Shown here: piece by piece, positions 42,042 through 52,626 of the stretch
Numbering within the stretch: the stretch's first letter is position 1
How the letters are laid out: each line of letters starts with the position of its first letter
Assembly: GCF_030253575.1 (NCBI RefSeq)
Contig: NC_080557.1
Span: 1,607,001-1,671,000 of the forward strand
Direction: 5' to 3'
Source: Rhododendron vialii
Taxonomy: Eukaryota; Streptophyta; Magnoliopsida; Ericales; Ericaceae
Length of the DNA: 64,000 bases
Translations under genes and position numbers: made by a program
The notes under the pieces: generated by a model
Seen by the model: the letters and a program-made list of their open reading frames with translations, nothing else
Told to the model about the DNA's origin: nothing
Database searches by the model: none

Positions 42042-42488
42042 ATGGCTTCCAATCTTCCACTCAAGCCCTTTCTCCTTCTCGTTTGTCTCTCAGTTCTTCT
42101 CCCACAGCTCTCTGTTTCAACATCCTCCCAAGAAACCATCACTAGCCATCATCAACTTCATGGGTTGGAAATAGACAAGATCTCCACTGCTCTGTCCGAC
42201 AAAGGCTACATAGCCATGTCCATAATTTTACAAGGCACTCTCTCTTCTGTACTCCCTTTCGAAAGCACCCTCAACACCACCACATTCACCATCTTCTCCC
42301 CTCCTGATAAGGCTTTCTTCACTCCCAAATACCCACAGCCCCCACTCACTCTCATTCAATACCACGTAGTCCCCTCGAATCTAGACAGAGAATCACTCGA
42401 ATCGTCTCTTCCGTACGAGTCCAAGATCAATACTCTACTTCCTGGCCACCCTCTTGTGGTACGATGGCAACAACAACAGGGGGATTGA
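42042..42488 (+). CDS. Fasciclin-like (FAS1-domain) secreted protein, truncated
   Basis: From the ATG at 42042 (CTCTCATGGCTTCC) there are 148 codons. A signal peptide is likely at residues 1-26 (LPLKPFLLLVCLSVLLPQLS). It is followed by a FAS1 N-terminal half with the H1-type motif TFTIFSPPDKAFF (residues 81-93) and the YH motif (107-108, IQYHVVPSN). The H2 half and any GPI-anchor signal are missing. The frame ends in RWQQQQGD and a stop just after HPLVV, where intact FAS1 domains continue. Sequence in another frame continues with coding character (next entry), so this is most likely a frameshifted or fused gene. FAS1 proteins of plants are cell-surface arabinogalactan adhesion proteins. Confidence 0.6.
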   Translation: MASNLPLKPFLLLVCLSVLLPQLSVSTSSQETITSHHQLHGLEIDKISTALSDKGYIAMSIILQGTLSSVLPFESTLNTTTFTIFSPPDKAFFTPKYPQPPLTLIQYHVVPSNLDRESLESSLPYESKINTLLPGHPLVVRWQQQQGD

Positions 42489-42759
42489 CAGGACGGTTTC
42501 GTCGAATTCGGGGTCTGGGGCTTCTTTGGTGAAAGACATGGTGATGGCCAAGCTGTTAATTATCATGGCTGCAGTTGCCTTTGCTGGAACGTGTCTTTCC
42601 CTTGCATGGGTTTACCAGGGTAGTCGTCAACATAGCGAATATGGCTCCATTGGTACTGAAGTTTATTAGGCATACAATGAGTATAGCTTCAACAACCGGA
42701 CCAACAACAGGAACATTGGCAATATGGACATAAAGAATTCGTCCGAAGGAGACTCTTGA
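42454..42759 (+). pseudogene. Second-frame continuation with membrane segment
   Basis: In the +1 frame relative to the FAS1 codons an open stretch reads YDGNNNRGIDRT, then KDMVMAKLLIIMAAVAFAGT and WVYQGSRQHSEYGS, giving one hydrophobic helix. A TAG falls at 42667-42669, after which the same frame is open to a TGA at 42757. I do not recognise the family. Either it is the real C-terminus of the gene at 42042, uncovered by an indel near 42453, or a fused fragment of another gene. Confidence 0.35.
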
Positions 42760-43554
42760 ACGGCTTAATTATGGCGCAAAAGGTTCCGGTCACATCAGTT
42801 ATCGTGTCTTTTCGCTCACATAGATATACCTCTTTCGGCATAATTTTCCATATGGGTATGTTTCGATTAGGTCAGGTGACTGTGATTTTGTATGAATACA
42901 GTGGCAGAAGGCTAATGGCTTGTGATATGATATACTAGCTTCCTAGTCTGGTGTTAAATCAGAAGAATGGGACATTAATAACATTATGATGTCCTAGTTA
43001 GTATATGTTATGGTTTCATTGAAGTTACTGATGTGTTATGAGTTGTGATTCAACTCATTAGCACAGCACTCCAATGGAATTGTTGCGAGAAAAATATTTG
43101 GGTCTGTGTGTCTTTTTCTTCGATCGGATTGGAAAAAAAAATATGTTGGAAACACATCACTTTATTTGTTGTGTTATGAGTCATGTTCTTAACGCAATCG
43201 TTGTTGAGTTCATTTTTCTTAGAAAAAGCAATGTACCACACTCATATTTCATGTTCCGGTTCAATTGTATCGAGAAAGCCAATAGGGATATCATCATCAC
43301 AAGGGCCTGAGACACATAATACGCATGTGTGAGCGAGAGCGTGAAAATGTCTTTTAAAAATATTCCGAAATAATAAAAATTTGTGAGAGCGAGAATTACG
43401 CTTGAGCACGAGGAGAATTGAGAAGTGAAGCGTATGATCCTATCGAAGTTAATGACACACAGTTATGAATGTTGTAGGAAACATGTTTTAATAGATTGTC
43501 TAAAATTACCTGCTCAATCGAACCTGACCCCCTGATTTTCAGGCTCGAGCCAGC
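42760..43554. other. Intergenic
   Basis: No gene seen; short open frames lack protein features. Confidence 0.4.
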
Positions 43555-44007
43555 CAGTCCGTGCCGTGGCTTCTCACCCACTTGTTGACCTCAAACTCAT
43601 GTGGGCCCCCAAGAACTCGGGCACAGCAAGAAATGAACCGAATCATTTTTAAATTGTTTGAGACTCAATTTAGTCAAAGCTCGTTTGAGTTTGATTCCTC
43701 TATTAAACGAACCAAATATGAGCGCTTCAATTTTACGTTCGTTTAATGAATGAGGCGAGCATAAATCTAAACAAATTAGACTTGATTAAACTCGCAAATC
43801 TAAAGCATAAATATGTCATGAGACTTTTATATATAAACTTGATTATGTATAAACCTTTGTACCAATATAGTGAAAATTTTATAACTTGCACAAGTGTGAA
43901 CTTATAAAAGCAATGTACACTTACATATCTAATTTTTTTTATATAGTTTTGAATATGGATGAACTTATTTAGTGCGTAACAAAAAATTTATATGTAGCTC
44001 TAAACTT

Positions 44008-44342
44008 GTAATTCGTAGTGGCCAAGAGAAATTCAATGCAGCCAAGTGCAATTCGATGCCGCCAAGAGTTATTCGTAGCAGCCAAGTTCAATTCGATGCA
44101 ACCAAGAACAATATGTAGCGGCCAAGTGCAATTCGAAGTGGCCAAGTGCAATTCGATGCGGCCAAAAGCAATTCGATGCGGCCAATTGCAATTCGATGCG
44201 GCCAAGTGCAATTCGACGCGGCCAAGAGTAAGTTGTAGTTGCCAAGGGCAACTCAATGCGGCAAAGAGTAATTCATAGCGGTCAAATGCAATTCAATGCG
44301 GCCAAAAGTAATTCATAGCGGCCAAGTGCAATTTGATGCATC
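44008..44342. repeat. 20-bp minisatellite (about 16 units)
   Basis: Same unit as 38645-39095 (GCGGCCAAGTGCAATTCGAT), with fewer copies. Confidence 0.92.
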
Positions 44343-45211
44343 GTTAAGGCTCGTGAACAAGTTCAAGCTTGACTCAAACCTAGGCAACCTCAACTCGATC
44401 GATCTAGGCTCATCAAGTTTTCGTTGGGCTCAAGCTCGAATTCCGTAAAAGCTTAACAAAAAAAAAACTTAACGTTCTAAACCTCAGCTCGGCTTAGCTG
44501 GCTCGTTTGCTGTGCTATTTGACCTACAGGGCTGGTTTAGGCTAGGATTGAAATTGCTTTGTCTCCATAGTAAACTCAAAACGTTCTGTTGTGATATTGT
44601 AGGGGTACATCCAAATTTATGTAGTATGTGATCCACTTCTTTGTTGATCAATTTGTAACTATCTAAAAATTTTAGTCGGCGGAGTGCCTTAGGCATGGGT
44701 AATACTCTCAAGTACTACATTCTCTTTCGTGCCACCAAGAAGTGGATCACATATAACATCCTAATGAATCGATTTAGTGTTTTGAGCCACCATCAAGATT
44801 CAAAAGATAATTCCAATCCGATGGGTAGTGCCGTAGGTACAGATAACTCCCTAGATTAGGTGCAAAGTACCTGCCTCAATGTCATAGAATCTTTAGTTTG
44901 AGTCACTTAATTAGTCATACCTCCCTACAATATCTCGTTCACATTTCACGCATCTAACACTAGAATCTCTCTACAAGAGAAATTATAGGACCAAAATCTT
45001 CTTATTTTACACATGTTTTTGACCCAGTAAAATCACATTGCCCTAACTATTGAAGTACAAATGTCAGAAAATTCTCTGGCCCAGACACCTGGTTAAAAAA
45101 AAAAAATGACCGTATCAAATCAACTAAACTTGACATATTTTCAAACTACAAGAATACCATGAGCCAAAAATAGTTTCATTTTTATCATCAATTGTTTCAT
45201 CCTCCACCACT
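44343..45211. other. Upstream region of tetraspanin gene
   Basis: Part of the duplicated block. No obvious TATA box was found close to the ATG. Confidence 0.4.
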
Positions 45212-46600
45212 ATGGCAGAAAATCCAGATCCTGTAGGTTCAGTTGCCTTGACAATCACAGAAGAGAAGCTAATGACCTCCGATCAAGAACCTAAACGAAG
45301 AAAATCCATTCAGATCAAACATGTGATGCTTCCATTAATCATGTTCTCTTTCCTTCTCTCTCTTCCAATTCTTTTCTCCATCATATGGCTGATATACACG
45401 CGACAATACGAGTGCGAAGACCTCCTCAGCCTGCCAAGGCTACAAATAGCCATTGTCATTGGCTTGATCATTGTCTTCATTGTTAACAACCTTGTTGTAT
45501 ACCTGAGGGCTCGATTTCCAGTGCCGGGACTTCTCTCTGTTATGGTGCTACTGATTTTGATGCTTATCGTCGGTCTGGGCCTGGTTGGAGCTTACAAAAA
45601 GGAGATCCGAACCATACCCGGTTCGCCAATCTGGATCGAAACAAAAGTGGATAATGAGAACAATTGGAACAATATCAAATCTTGCATTTATGAAACAAGA
45701 ACTTGTGCTGATTTGGCGTCAAGTTCGTCTATGCTCACGGCCTACGACTTCACCAGGAGGAAATTGTCTTCCATTGAGGTAGCACAAATTCCATTGTTAG
45801 CATAGCAAATGTCTTCTTTTTTTCCTTGCATATCTTTGTTTCATTTGTCTTTTATCGGTTGTGACACTCTCAGCCCGGTGGATAATCCACACTTAATGCC
45901 ATAATAGTAGGGGTTTTTTTTTGTACTTTTCACAGATATCAATGTACTTTCCGGAATATAGACACACACACACACGAATTTCGAAGATATCAATACGTTT
46001 CCCAAAATCACTTTGGGGTTAAATTCTACCATTACTTATCGTACAATTCTTGTTGAATGGTTTTAGTTCATTTTTGCACCCTTGATTGTTATTTTGTATA
46101 ATGACTTTTGATGACTAATCTACAACTGTATGAAGGACCGATCACCATCACAATCTCGAATATACTGTTACCACTTTGATTTTGCAGATATTATCCTTCT
46201 AATTTTTGAAAAAAAATTAAAAAAGGCTAAGTGCTAACGCATGCAACATTGAGCAAAATAACAAATTATTTGTTGTTGCCCTGTTTTTGTGTTGGAAATA
46301 TGCTAGTTCGGATGCTGCAAACCACCGACAAGTTGTGGCATGGAGTACGTCAACGCAACATTTTGGGCGGAGGAGGAACAAGAAATTGACAACTATATTC
46401 CGAACGACAGAGATTGTGATATGTGGAGGAACGAAGAGAACAAATTGTGTTACAATTGCAATGCTTGTAAAGAAGGATTTCTGAGAACGTTACGCGGAAA
46501 ATGGCGGAAAATTGGGAACTTCCTTGTAGCAATGGCGCTCTTACTCATTATCTCACATCTAATTTTGTTTGTGGCTACAATGTGGGACCAGTATGGATAG
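45212..46600 (+). CDS. Tetraspanin, two exons (45212-45778, 46307-46600)
   Basis: Exon 1 has 189 codons. The donor is GAG|GTAGCA at 45778/45779; the 528-bp intron ends TGCTAG|TTC at 46306/46307, phase 0. The joined product is 286 residues, normal for plant tetraspanins. Membrane segments are at about 35-57 (LPLIMFSFLLSLPILFSIIW), 77-98 (IAIVIGLIIVFIVNNLVV), 108-128 and near the C-terminus (FLVAMALLLIISHLILFV). The large extracellular loop has the plant signature FGCCKPPTSCG right after the splice, plus DCDMW and LCYNCNACK cysteines. Tetraspanins organise membrane microdomains and partner proteins at the cell surface. The intron at the CCKPP motif is the position usual in plant genes. A truncated duplicate lies at 39739. 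Confidence 0.92.
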
Positions 46601-47536
46601 TTAAGAATTCTTGTTGATCCCATTTTATTTTATGTTTCAAACAAAATTCTAGTTTTATTTAATTTTGTACTTTGATTGGGGTCCAAACTTTTTGTGGTAT
46701 AATGAGCTTATTTCTTTTGTTGGTTGAGTTGTTGGGTTCAGTAATCTCGTCAACTCTTACAAAATTGATGTAATATTCCGTGATTTGTACTTTGTAATTC
46801 ATACATGATGTAAATGATCCACGTTAATAAACCAAGTTACATCTTTTAAGTTGACAAACAAAACAGAGCTGACCCACAAATATTTTCAACAACATGCAAC
46901 GTGTCAAATTTGTTGAATAGAGGAAATCATTATCCACTGAAGGTGAGTGGAGATCAAGTGGGGGGGCCACGTCTAGACATGTGTCGAAATCCCAGTAATC
47001 CTGGAGAATCTAGATAGCTCTCCCAGCCACAAGGTTTTGTACAGGCAAACTCTCTAGTTGCCAAATCACCACTTCCACGTTTCTATATGATCTCACTAGT
47101 ACCAATAGAATCAAGCTTCTCTGCGGTCTGAATTTCGATTGCACAAAACAGTTTATATAATCTCGATCTCTTGATAGCGTTTCTATTGATTCAGATTTGT
47201 TACAAGACTCTTATCCGGAGTAACGCAAGAGAGTTTTAAAAAATCTGACTTAAACGATTGCCACGATAGACGAGCAAGATGCGAGTGCTTCTTGCTTTCC
47301 TGGTATATGGATTATTGATAAGGCCACACTGTAGCAGGAGATTCTTTAGCAGTCAGAAATGTCCGGACACGTGTGGAGAGTAAAGAAATTTTGGCCACAA
47401 TTAACATGCATGCACCAAAGTTGATAAAATGCCCAAATCAACAATTCCACTATGAATTCAGATATACCAACTTTCTTCCGCTTCAGTCACTTGTGTACAC
47501 GTTTTACGCACTAAATTTAGCATCAGCAAGTACAAG
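46601..47536. other. Intergenic
   Basis: Tetraspanin 3' region, then the promoter of the Gly/Ser-rich gene. No gene seen. Confidence 0.5.
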
Positions 47537-47544
47537 TATAAATA
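47537..47544 (+). promoter_or_regulatory. TATA box of Gly/Ser-rich gene 1
   Basis: TATAAATA in AGTATAAATAGCTC, 172 bp before the ATG. The same 14 bases recur before the paralogue (52015-52028). Confidence 0.8.
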
Positions 47545-47708
47545 GCTCAATCGCGATCCAGAATTTATCATCGAAAGCTCTGTTCTAAAAATAAACTACT
47601 TGCTTACATAAGCACCCCTCTTTGGGTTTCTTAATTTGTTTCCAATAAGTCAATTACCATACTCCCCTACTACATCAAGATACATACATTTTACACAACA
47701 TCGCAACA

Positions 47709-48311
47709 ATGGCTGTCTTGAAGTCCCTGGCGTTTATTGCCCTGCTAATGCTTGCTACTTCTGCTATTATATCTGAAAGTCGGGTGGCAAGAAAAGACTT
47801 GGGTGTAGATCTTGGTGGGGCAGGAGTTGGGGTTGGTGCAGGCGCTGCAGGGTTGGGTTTGGGCTTAGGAGGTGGTGCAAGTGGGTCTGGAGTTGGATCC
47901 GGGTCTGGAGCTGGATCCGGGTCTGGCTCGGGTTCTGGTTCAAGTTCTAGTTCTGGGTCGGGTTCGGCTTCTTCATCAGGATCTGGATCAGGTTCTCGAT
48001 CTGAAGCAGGTTCATCTGCCGGGTCCCATGCTGGTTCTAGGTCTGGCACAGGTCACACAGGGTCAGGTTCTGAAGCAGGTTCATCTGCCGGGTCCTATGC
48101 TGGTTCCAGGTCTGGCTCAGGGTCAGATTCTGAAGCAGGCTCTGAAGCAGGTTCATCTGCTGGGTCCTATGCTGGCTCTAGGGACGACTTAGGTTCTGGG
48201 TCTGAAGCAGGTTCATCTGCAGGGTCTCATGCTGGTTCTAGTGCCCGATCTGGAAGTAACCAAGGACGTGGAGGAGGATCTGGATCAGGCCATGGCGAAG
48301 GTCGCAACTGA
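47709..48311 (+). CDS. Secreted Gly/Ser-rich protein 1 (cell-wall type)
   Basis: 200 codons, single exon. A signal peptide is likely at residues 1-23 (VLKSLAFIALLMLATSAI). The conserved N-terminal motif ESRVARKDLG (23-32) is followed by a glycine stretch (LGGAGVGVGAGAAGLGLGLG), a serine/glycine tract, and four imperfect copies of SEAGSSAGS(H/Y)AGSRSG. It ends in a basic GQGRGGGSGSGHGEG-like tail. The family looks like plant glycine-rich structural proteins of the wall; the exact function is unknown. The paralogue at 52142 has one SEAGS repeat only, so this copy has expanded. A Pro/Asp-rich minus-strand frame over the same DNA is a shadow. Confidence 0.88.
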   Translation: MAVLKSLAFIALLMLATSAIISESRVARKDLGVDLGGAGVGVGAGAAGLGLGLGGGASGSGVGSGSGAGSGSGSGSGSSSSSGSGSASSSGSGSGSRSEAGSSAGSHAGSRSGTGHTGSGSEAGSSAGSYAGSRSGSGSDSEAGSEAGSSAGSYAGSRDDLGSGSEAGSSAGSHAGSSARSGSNQGRGGGSGSGHGEGRN

Positions 48312-48754
48312 GAACATGTCATGGTATCCTTGTAAATTAAAAATATAAGTTGTCACCATTTTGTGTATAAATAAGTGGATGGTGACCATTATGGGTCGTG
48401 TACGTTTCTCTTGTTAGCATAAAATTCCAGGTCTTATGAAGATTAATGTATAAGTACTTTTGAATGCCATTGATACGTATGCAATAACGGTTCCTATTGA
48501 ATTGGTTTCAGTAACTTGATTACCACTTCTATGACACATTAGAGAGCACCTTAGTGAAAATTGTAAATTGAGAGAAATTAATATTGCATAAATTTCACTC
48601 TCTCCAATTGAGATCAAAGCTGTCTAGATGGTACTATCGATCTCAAAAGCTTTAGGTAATAGGAAACGGTATATCAAGCTATTTTAACGCTCTCCCTTAC
48701 GTGTAATCCCGTCTTACACATCGAGGTGTAAATTTTTGTAGATAAAGCAAAATG
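48312..48754. other. 3' flank of Gly/Ser-rich gene 1
   Basis: No canonical AATAAA close to the stop; nothing else recognised. Confidence 0.4.
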
Positions 48755-48930
48755 TAAATCAAAGGGAAGAAACGGAATGCAACCCGGAACAAATGCAAAG
48801 GAAGAGACTTGCACAATCCCATCCCAAGACCTCTTCCAACCAAAGCTCTGATACTATCAATTGTTTGAAAAACGTAAGCTATTAGGAAATTGGCCCAATA
48901 ATGTATCTCAAGACATTTAACAAAAGCTAG
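48755..48930. repeat. Dispersed repeat, copy 2
   Basis: Matches 39800-39985 (CTATCAATTGTTTGAAAAAC and AAATTGGCCCAATAATGTAT). Confidence 0.7.
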
Positions 48931-49817
48931 CAAAGCAATCAATCTTTCGTCTGTATTTTCACTTTGTTGCATCACTTTCTTGGCATGGATTGCATGGTCC
49001 ATGCACGCGTCAAAAGTTCCTTCAAATGAACTCCATCGCTTGCAAAAGCCAACCCAAATTGCTCCGCATCCTTTTGCTGGAAGCAATATGCTTTTATATA
49101 TGAGGTTGGCTTATTCATGGAGGAGCCGTGAATAAGTCGTTTGTGGAATTGCACGATTTCAGCCATCTATTTAAGCATTGGACAGCTCAGATTTTAAAAA
49201 AATTATTAGCTGGAAGAGTTTTACATTGGACAGTCCAGATTTTAAACTCTTCCAGCTAATAGTTTTTTTTAAAATTCGGACCGTCTAATACACTTTGGAC
49301 GCACGCGATTTGACTTCGTAAACGTTTATTCACAGAAAGCTCCGTAATAAAGTTTTTCTCTCTTTATATATATGATGATACGATAGAAGAATAAAGAAGA
49401 AAATGAATTATAAGCTCATTAAGCTGTCAAAGTAATCTTAAACTAGCTAGCACTGTTCAGGTCCTCTAGTTGAGATTAGCTCGTCTAATAAACAAGTCAA
49501 GTTCCATCATATTTTTGAAACTCGTTAAAATTTCCAAATCAAGCTTGAATAATTCACTGCTCGCCTTGTTTGACTCATTTGTCAGTCTCAAAGACTCAAA
49601 CATTTCAGGAAAAAAAAAAAAGAACCCTTCGCTAATTCCTAGCACAACCTTGAGCCATTTCTACCAAATAAGCCCTACAATTTTCCATCATACCAGCCTA
49701 ATTTCGTATGTCGTTACTTCTAAATCCAGAAATTGTTGCTTTTTTCTTAGTTAATTAGGAAGAAAGCATATATTCTGAATACAGCAGTTTTCCCCATCCA
49801 ACTTTGATGCACTCCTC
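48931..49817. other. Intergenic with inverted repeat at about 49165-49300
   Basis: TTGGACAG-TC-AGATTTTAAA and TATTAGCTGGAAGAGTTT are repeated in inverse around a short spacer. It is probably a degraded foldback MITE. No confident gene; a minus-strand open stretch at 48960-49086 is unassigned. Confidence 0.45.
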
Positions 49818-49964
49818 GGGAAGAGAAATGCTAAGTACAAAAAATTGACCCTTAAAGTGTACATGAACGGCTCAGATTCAGTGTGCAGTGCATCTGAGCC
49901 GTTTATGTACACTTTAAGGATCAATTCTTTGTCTATTTTTTTTGTACTTAGCATTTCTTTTCCC
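49818..49964. mobile_element. Foldback MITE, 147 bp
   Basis: The arms GGGAAGAGAAATGCTAAGTA and AAGTGTACAT(G/A)AACGGCTCAGAT are inverted at the right end around a 16-base loop. No target duplication recognised. It lies 9 bp from the hAT element beginning 49974. Confidence 0.8.
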
Positions 49965-49973
49965 AATTATGTC

Positions 49974-50593
49974 CAGTGGCAGACCCAAGAATTCCATATA
50001 CTGGGGCACCTGTTATTCACAGTCTTAAAAAAATATTTCTCTGTATGCATGTATAGCACTAAATTATCGTTCAACCATTAAATATCGATCCCTCATTCTA
50101 TTCCGCAGCCGATTTTTCACAATATTCATGGCTGGAAATACATTTTCAACTGTCGCGGTGGGCAAGTAAACTAAAGGATATGGTAATTTAGTAATTTAAT
50201 TTTCGTAATATTGTGGATTTGGAGGAAAACAAAAAGAGGTAGAACAAAAATGAAGAAATAAAAGAAAGAGGTGAACAAAAATGAAAAAAATAAAGAAAAG
50301 AGGTAGAACAAAAATGGAGAAATAAAGTAAAGAGGTAGATTTTTTTTTTTTTTTTCACAGAGGAAAGAGGTAGATCAAAAATGAAAAAATAAAGAAAAAA
50401 CCAAGGGACGGAGGGCCCTAGGAATTGAACTCAAACCCCTAGAACTTTTCAAAATCTATGATGACCACTGCACCATATTAATGGTTTGTACTAGTGTAGG
50501 AGACTTTTTTATATATATTTATCTCTAACTATTTTTTTTAAAAAAGATGTGGGGTCATGTGACCCTACGTGCCCCAACGTTGATCCGCCCCTG
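49974..50593. mobile_element. hAT-type element (CAGTGGC family), 620 bp
   Basis: The left end CAGTGGCAGACCCAAG corresponds to the inverted right end CAGGGGCGGATCAACG. It is flanked by a perfect 8-bp duplication ATTATGTC (49966-49973 and 50594-50601). The GGGGCAC motif is repeated on both sub-terminal arms. No transposase. Confidence 0.88.
50232..50395. repeat. Minisatellite inside hAT, about 36-bp units
   Basis: Four to five copies of GAGGTAGAACAAAAATGAA plus GAAATAAAGAAA, interrupted by a T tract at 50340-50355. Confidence 0.8.
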
Positions 50594-50749
50594 ATTATGT
50601 CCAGCGTATTCCACTCAGATAATTCCCCATTTCATCTTCATTAATTTTTAGTCGTGTATGTTGAATCTAGTGTCATTAATGTAACTCTACTATTCTTAGT
50701 AAAGTGTTTATGTATCCTTCTATAGCAACAATCCACAAGACCCGGGATG

Positions 50750-50955
50750 TTGTAAAGCAGCTCTCTGTAGAGCGCCCTGTAAGGCCCAATCAAACCGTCC
50801 ATTTCGACAATCAATAGTTCCAGATTGAAAACAAACTATTCTAAGAAAGAGTTAACTTTTTTTTGGAATAATTCGTTTTTAATCCGAATCGTTAAAAATA
50901 CTTTTGGATGGTCCGAATGCGCCCTGCAGCGCTCTACAAGGAACTGCTTTGCAAC
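50750..50955. mobile_element. Inverted-repeat element (GTTGTAAAGCAG ends)
   Basis: GTTGTAAAGCAGCTCTCTGT and GTAGAGCGCCCTG are mirrored at 50920-50955 (inverted GTTGCAAAGCAGTTCCTTGT, GTAGAGCGC). No target duplication found. A 22-bp tandem pair (TAAAGTACTTTTACCTTTGC) follows at about 50981-51024. Confidence 0.6.
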
Positions 50956-51024
50956 GTGCATCCCCAAGTTGCCATCCACCTAAAGTACTTTTACCTTTGC
51001 GGTAAAGTACTTTTACCTTTGCGG

Positions 51025-52007
51025 AGTAGCCAACCAGGTGGTTGTAAAGAATGGATATTGGTGAAAATGAATATTCATTGTGGGAATATATGTATATGAC
51101 CAAGATGATTACAAATTCAAGGTGTATTGATCGGTGAATATAGTGGTATTTTAGGTCTCTTTGGATAAACTTTTTGGTACGTTTTTTATGTTTTATCTTA
51201 ATCTTTACAAGATTTAGATCGAAATCTTACATCACATGTTTTGTCTCCACGAAAGGAATCGAAAAATATAAAAACATAAACCAAAAATAAAATAATTTCA
51301 TTTAAGACGATTGAAAAACCCTGAATCACCGCATATGGAGCGCGCATACAACGATAAAAAAAGATCCAAAAAGTCAAAAATATAAAAAAAATTCATGAAA
51401 GTTAATTTTTATTAGCGGCTTAAAATTTCATGGGGTCACTGAAAATTTTCACGATGTGTCATTTTGTAGATCCATAAACAGTCGCGATACATGTAAGGAC
51501 TTAGCCAAGACAGCTGTTTGGAAAATTTGAACACCATGTACTCCACTGAAGTAAGTGGGATTGTGGGTTGGTCGGCGCCATCTTTATTAATTACGTGGCT
51601 ACTAGATGAGAACTTCAATGGAATCGCCACTAAAGAAGCTTCGGCTTTCTCTGCACCACAAAGTTTGGCTCGCCCTCTAATTTCAACGTACAATGTACAC
51701 ATAATATAAATTTATAAACGCCACTACTTTAAGTCTATAACACGGTGTCTTTCATAACTCAAGTGTTCGGGTCAATTTATACGCATCTCGACTAATTCGA
51801 AAGGTTAAATGTCATCATCGCTCACTTATTGAGAGTCTAACTAAAGCTGGAGCAAAGTTCCGTATAAACTGGCTCTGAAAAACTGGATAGCACCTGACAC
51901 TTTCGAACTTGGTTTCGAAAGTTCTTCAGGCGTTTGGTCAGTAGGCCAAGCCCTTGGGTGTCTATAGCATATTTTATGCACCAGCCTTAGCGTCCACAAC
52001 TGCAGCC
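51025..52007. other. Intergenic
   Basis: No gene seen; promoter of the next gene at the right end. Confidence 0.4.
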
Positions 52008-52024
52008 TATAAATAGTATAAATA
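52008..52024 (+). promoter_or_regulatory. Two TATA boxes of Gly/Ser-rich gene 2
   Basis: TATAAATA at 52008 and again at 52017. The second has the AGTATAAATAGCTC context shared with gene 1, so it is the likelier core element (125 bp before the ATG). Confidence 0.75.
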
Positions 52025-52141
52025 GCTCTGAATCCCTCCAATATCATTACCACAGAACACCCCAAGCACTAGTAGCTAGTAAAGTAATTTTCAGTTTTTA
52101 ATATTGGTTTGGTTTCTCTGGATCATATTCGGCTTCAAAAC

Positions 52142-52591
52142 ATGACTTTTCTGAAGTCGCTGGCACTAGTTTTCTTGCTTGTTCTGATGTTAACTGGGGT
52201 GTCTGAAAGCCGAGTCGCGAGAAAGGATCTCGGCTTGAATCTTGGTGGTATTGGGTTGGGCATTGGTTTAGGCATTGGGTTAGGGGGTGGGAGCGGTGCT
52301 GGAGCAGGCTCTGGCTCTGGCTCCGGTTCTGGATCTAGTTCTAGTTCGAGCTCTAGCTCATCTTCATCCTCTGGGTCTAGTTCGGGCTCAGGATCAGGCT
52401 CAGAGGCGGGTTCTCATGCTGGCTCCTATGCTGGGTCTAGGACCGGGTCAGAATCAGGTGGTAACCAAGGAGGAGGATCGGGCTCCGGATCGGGTCAAGG
52501 TCGTGGAGAAGGTTCCGGCTCTGGATCTGGCTCAGGGTATGGTGAGGGTGGAGGGTCCGGGTCAGGCAGTGGCGGTGGACATGCAAAATAA
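52142..52591 (+). CDS. Secreted Gly/Ser-rich protein 2 (cell-wall type)
   Basis: 149 codons from the ATG at 52142 (AAACATGACTTTT), aligned with gene 1. A signal peptide is likely at residues 1-22 (LKSLALVFLLVLMLTGV). The identical SESRVARKDLGL motif follows, then LGGIGLGIGLGIGLGGG, a long serine tract (SSSSSSSSSSSSSGSSSG) and one SEAGSHAGSYAGSRTG unit. The tail is GSGSG with basic and acidic GQGRGEG pieces, ending GGGHAK. It lies in tandem with the gene at 47709, same strand, 3.8 kb apart. The function is inferred only as an extracellular structural glycine-rich protein. The serine and glycine codons vary, so length change by slippage looks limited. Confidence 0.88.
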   Translation: MTFLKSLALVFLLVLMLTGVSESRVARKDLGLNLGGIGLGIGLGIGLGGGSGAGAGSGSGSGSGSSSSSSSSSSSSSGSSSGSGSGSEAGSHAGSYAGSRTGSESGGNQGGGSGSGSGQGRGEGSGSGSGSGYGEGGGSGSGSGGGHAK

Positions 52592-52620
52592 GGAAATGCC
52601 GTGTTCCAATAACATAGAAG

Positions 52621-52626
52621 AATAAA
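52621..52626 (+). terminator. Poly(A) signal AATAAA of gene 2
   Basis: AATAAA 29 bp after the stop codon. Further AATAAA motifs follow in the tandem repeats at 52744-53352. Confidence 0.6.

Larger units (their letters stand above)
43555..45271. repeat. Large duplicated block, copy 2
   Basis: Copy of 38192-39798 with the full tetraspanin gene at its right end. It has an additional segment at about 44630-44870 containing the inverted pair ATGTGATCCACTTCTT and AAGAAGTGGATCACAT. Confidence 0.85.

Noticed and set aside
44018..44278. Plus-strand open frame in the second minisatellite
   Set aside because: Same repeat artefact as above.
5985..44342. 20-bp tandem arrays as CRISPR
   Set aside because: Units are contiguous with no unique spacers, and the genome is a plant.
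47675..48049. Pro/Asp/Glu-rich minus-strand frame
   Set aside because: Exact shadow of the Gly/Ser-rich gene on the plus strand.
48697..49086. 129-codon minus-strand frame
   Set aside because: Crosses a dispersed repeat and has no recognisable domain; part of it (48960-49086) looks protein-like but is too short to call.
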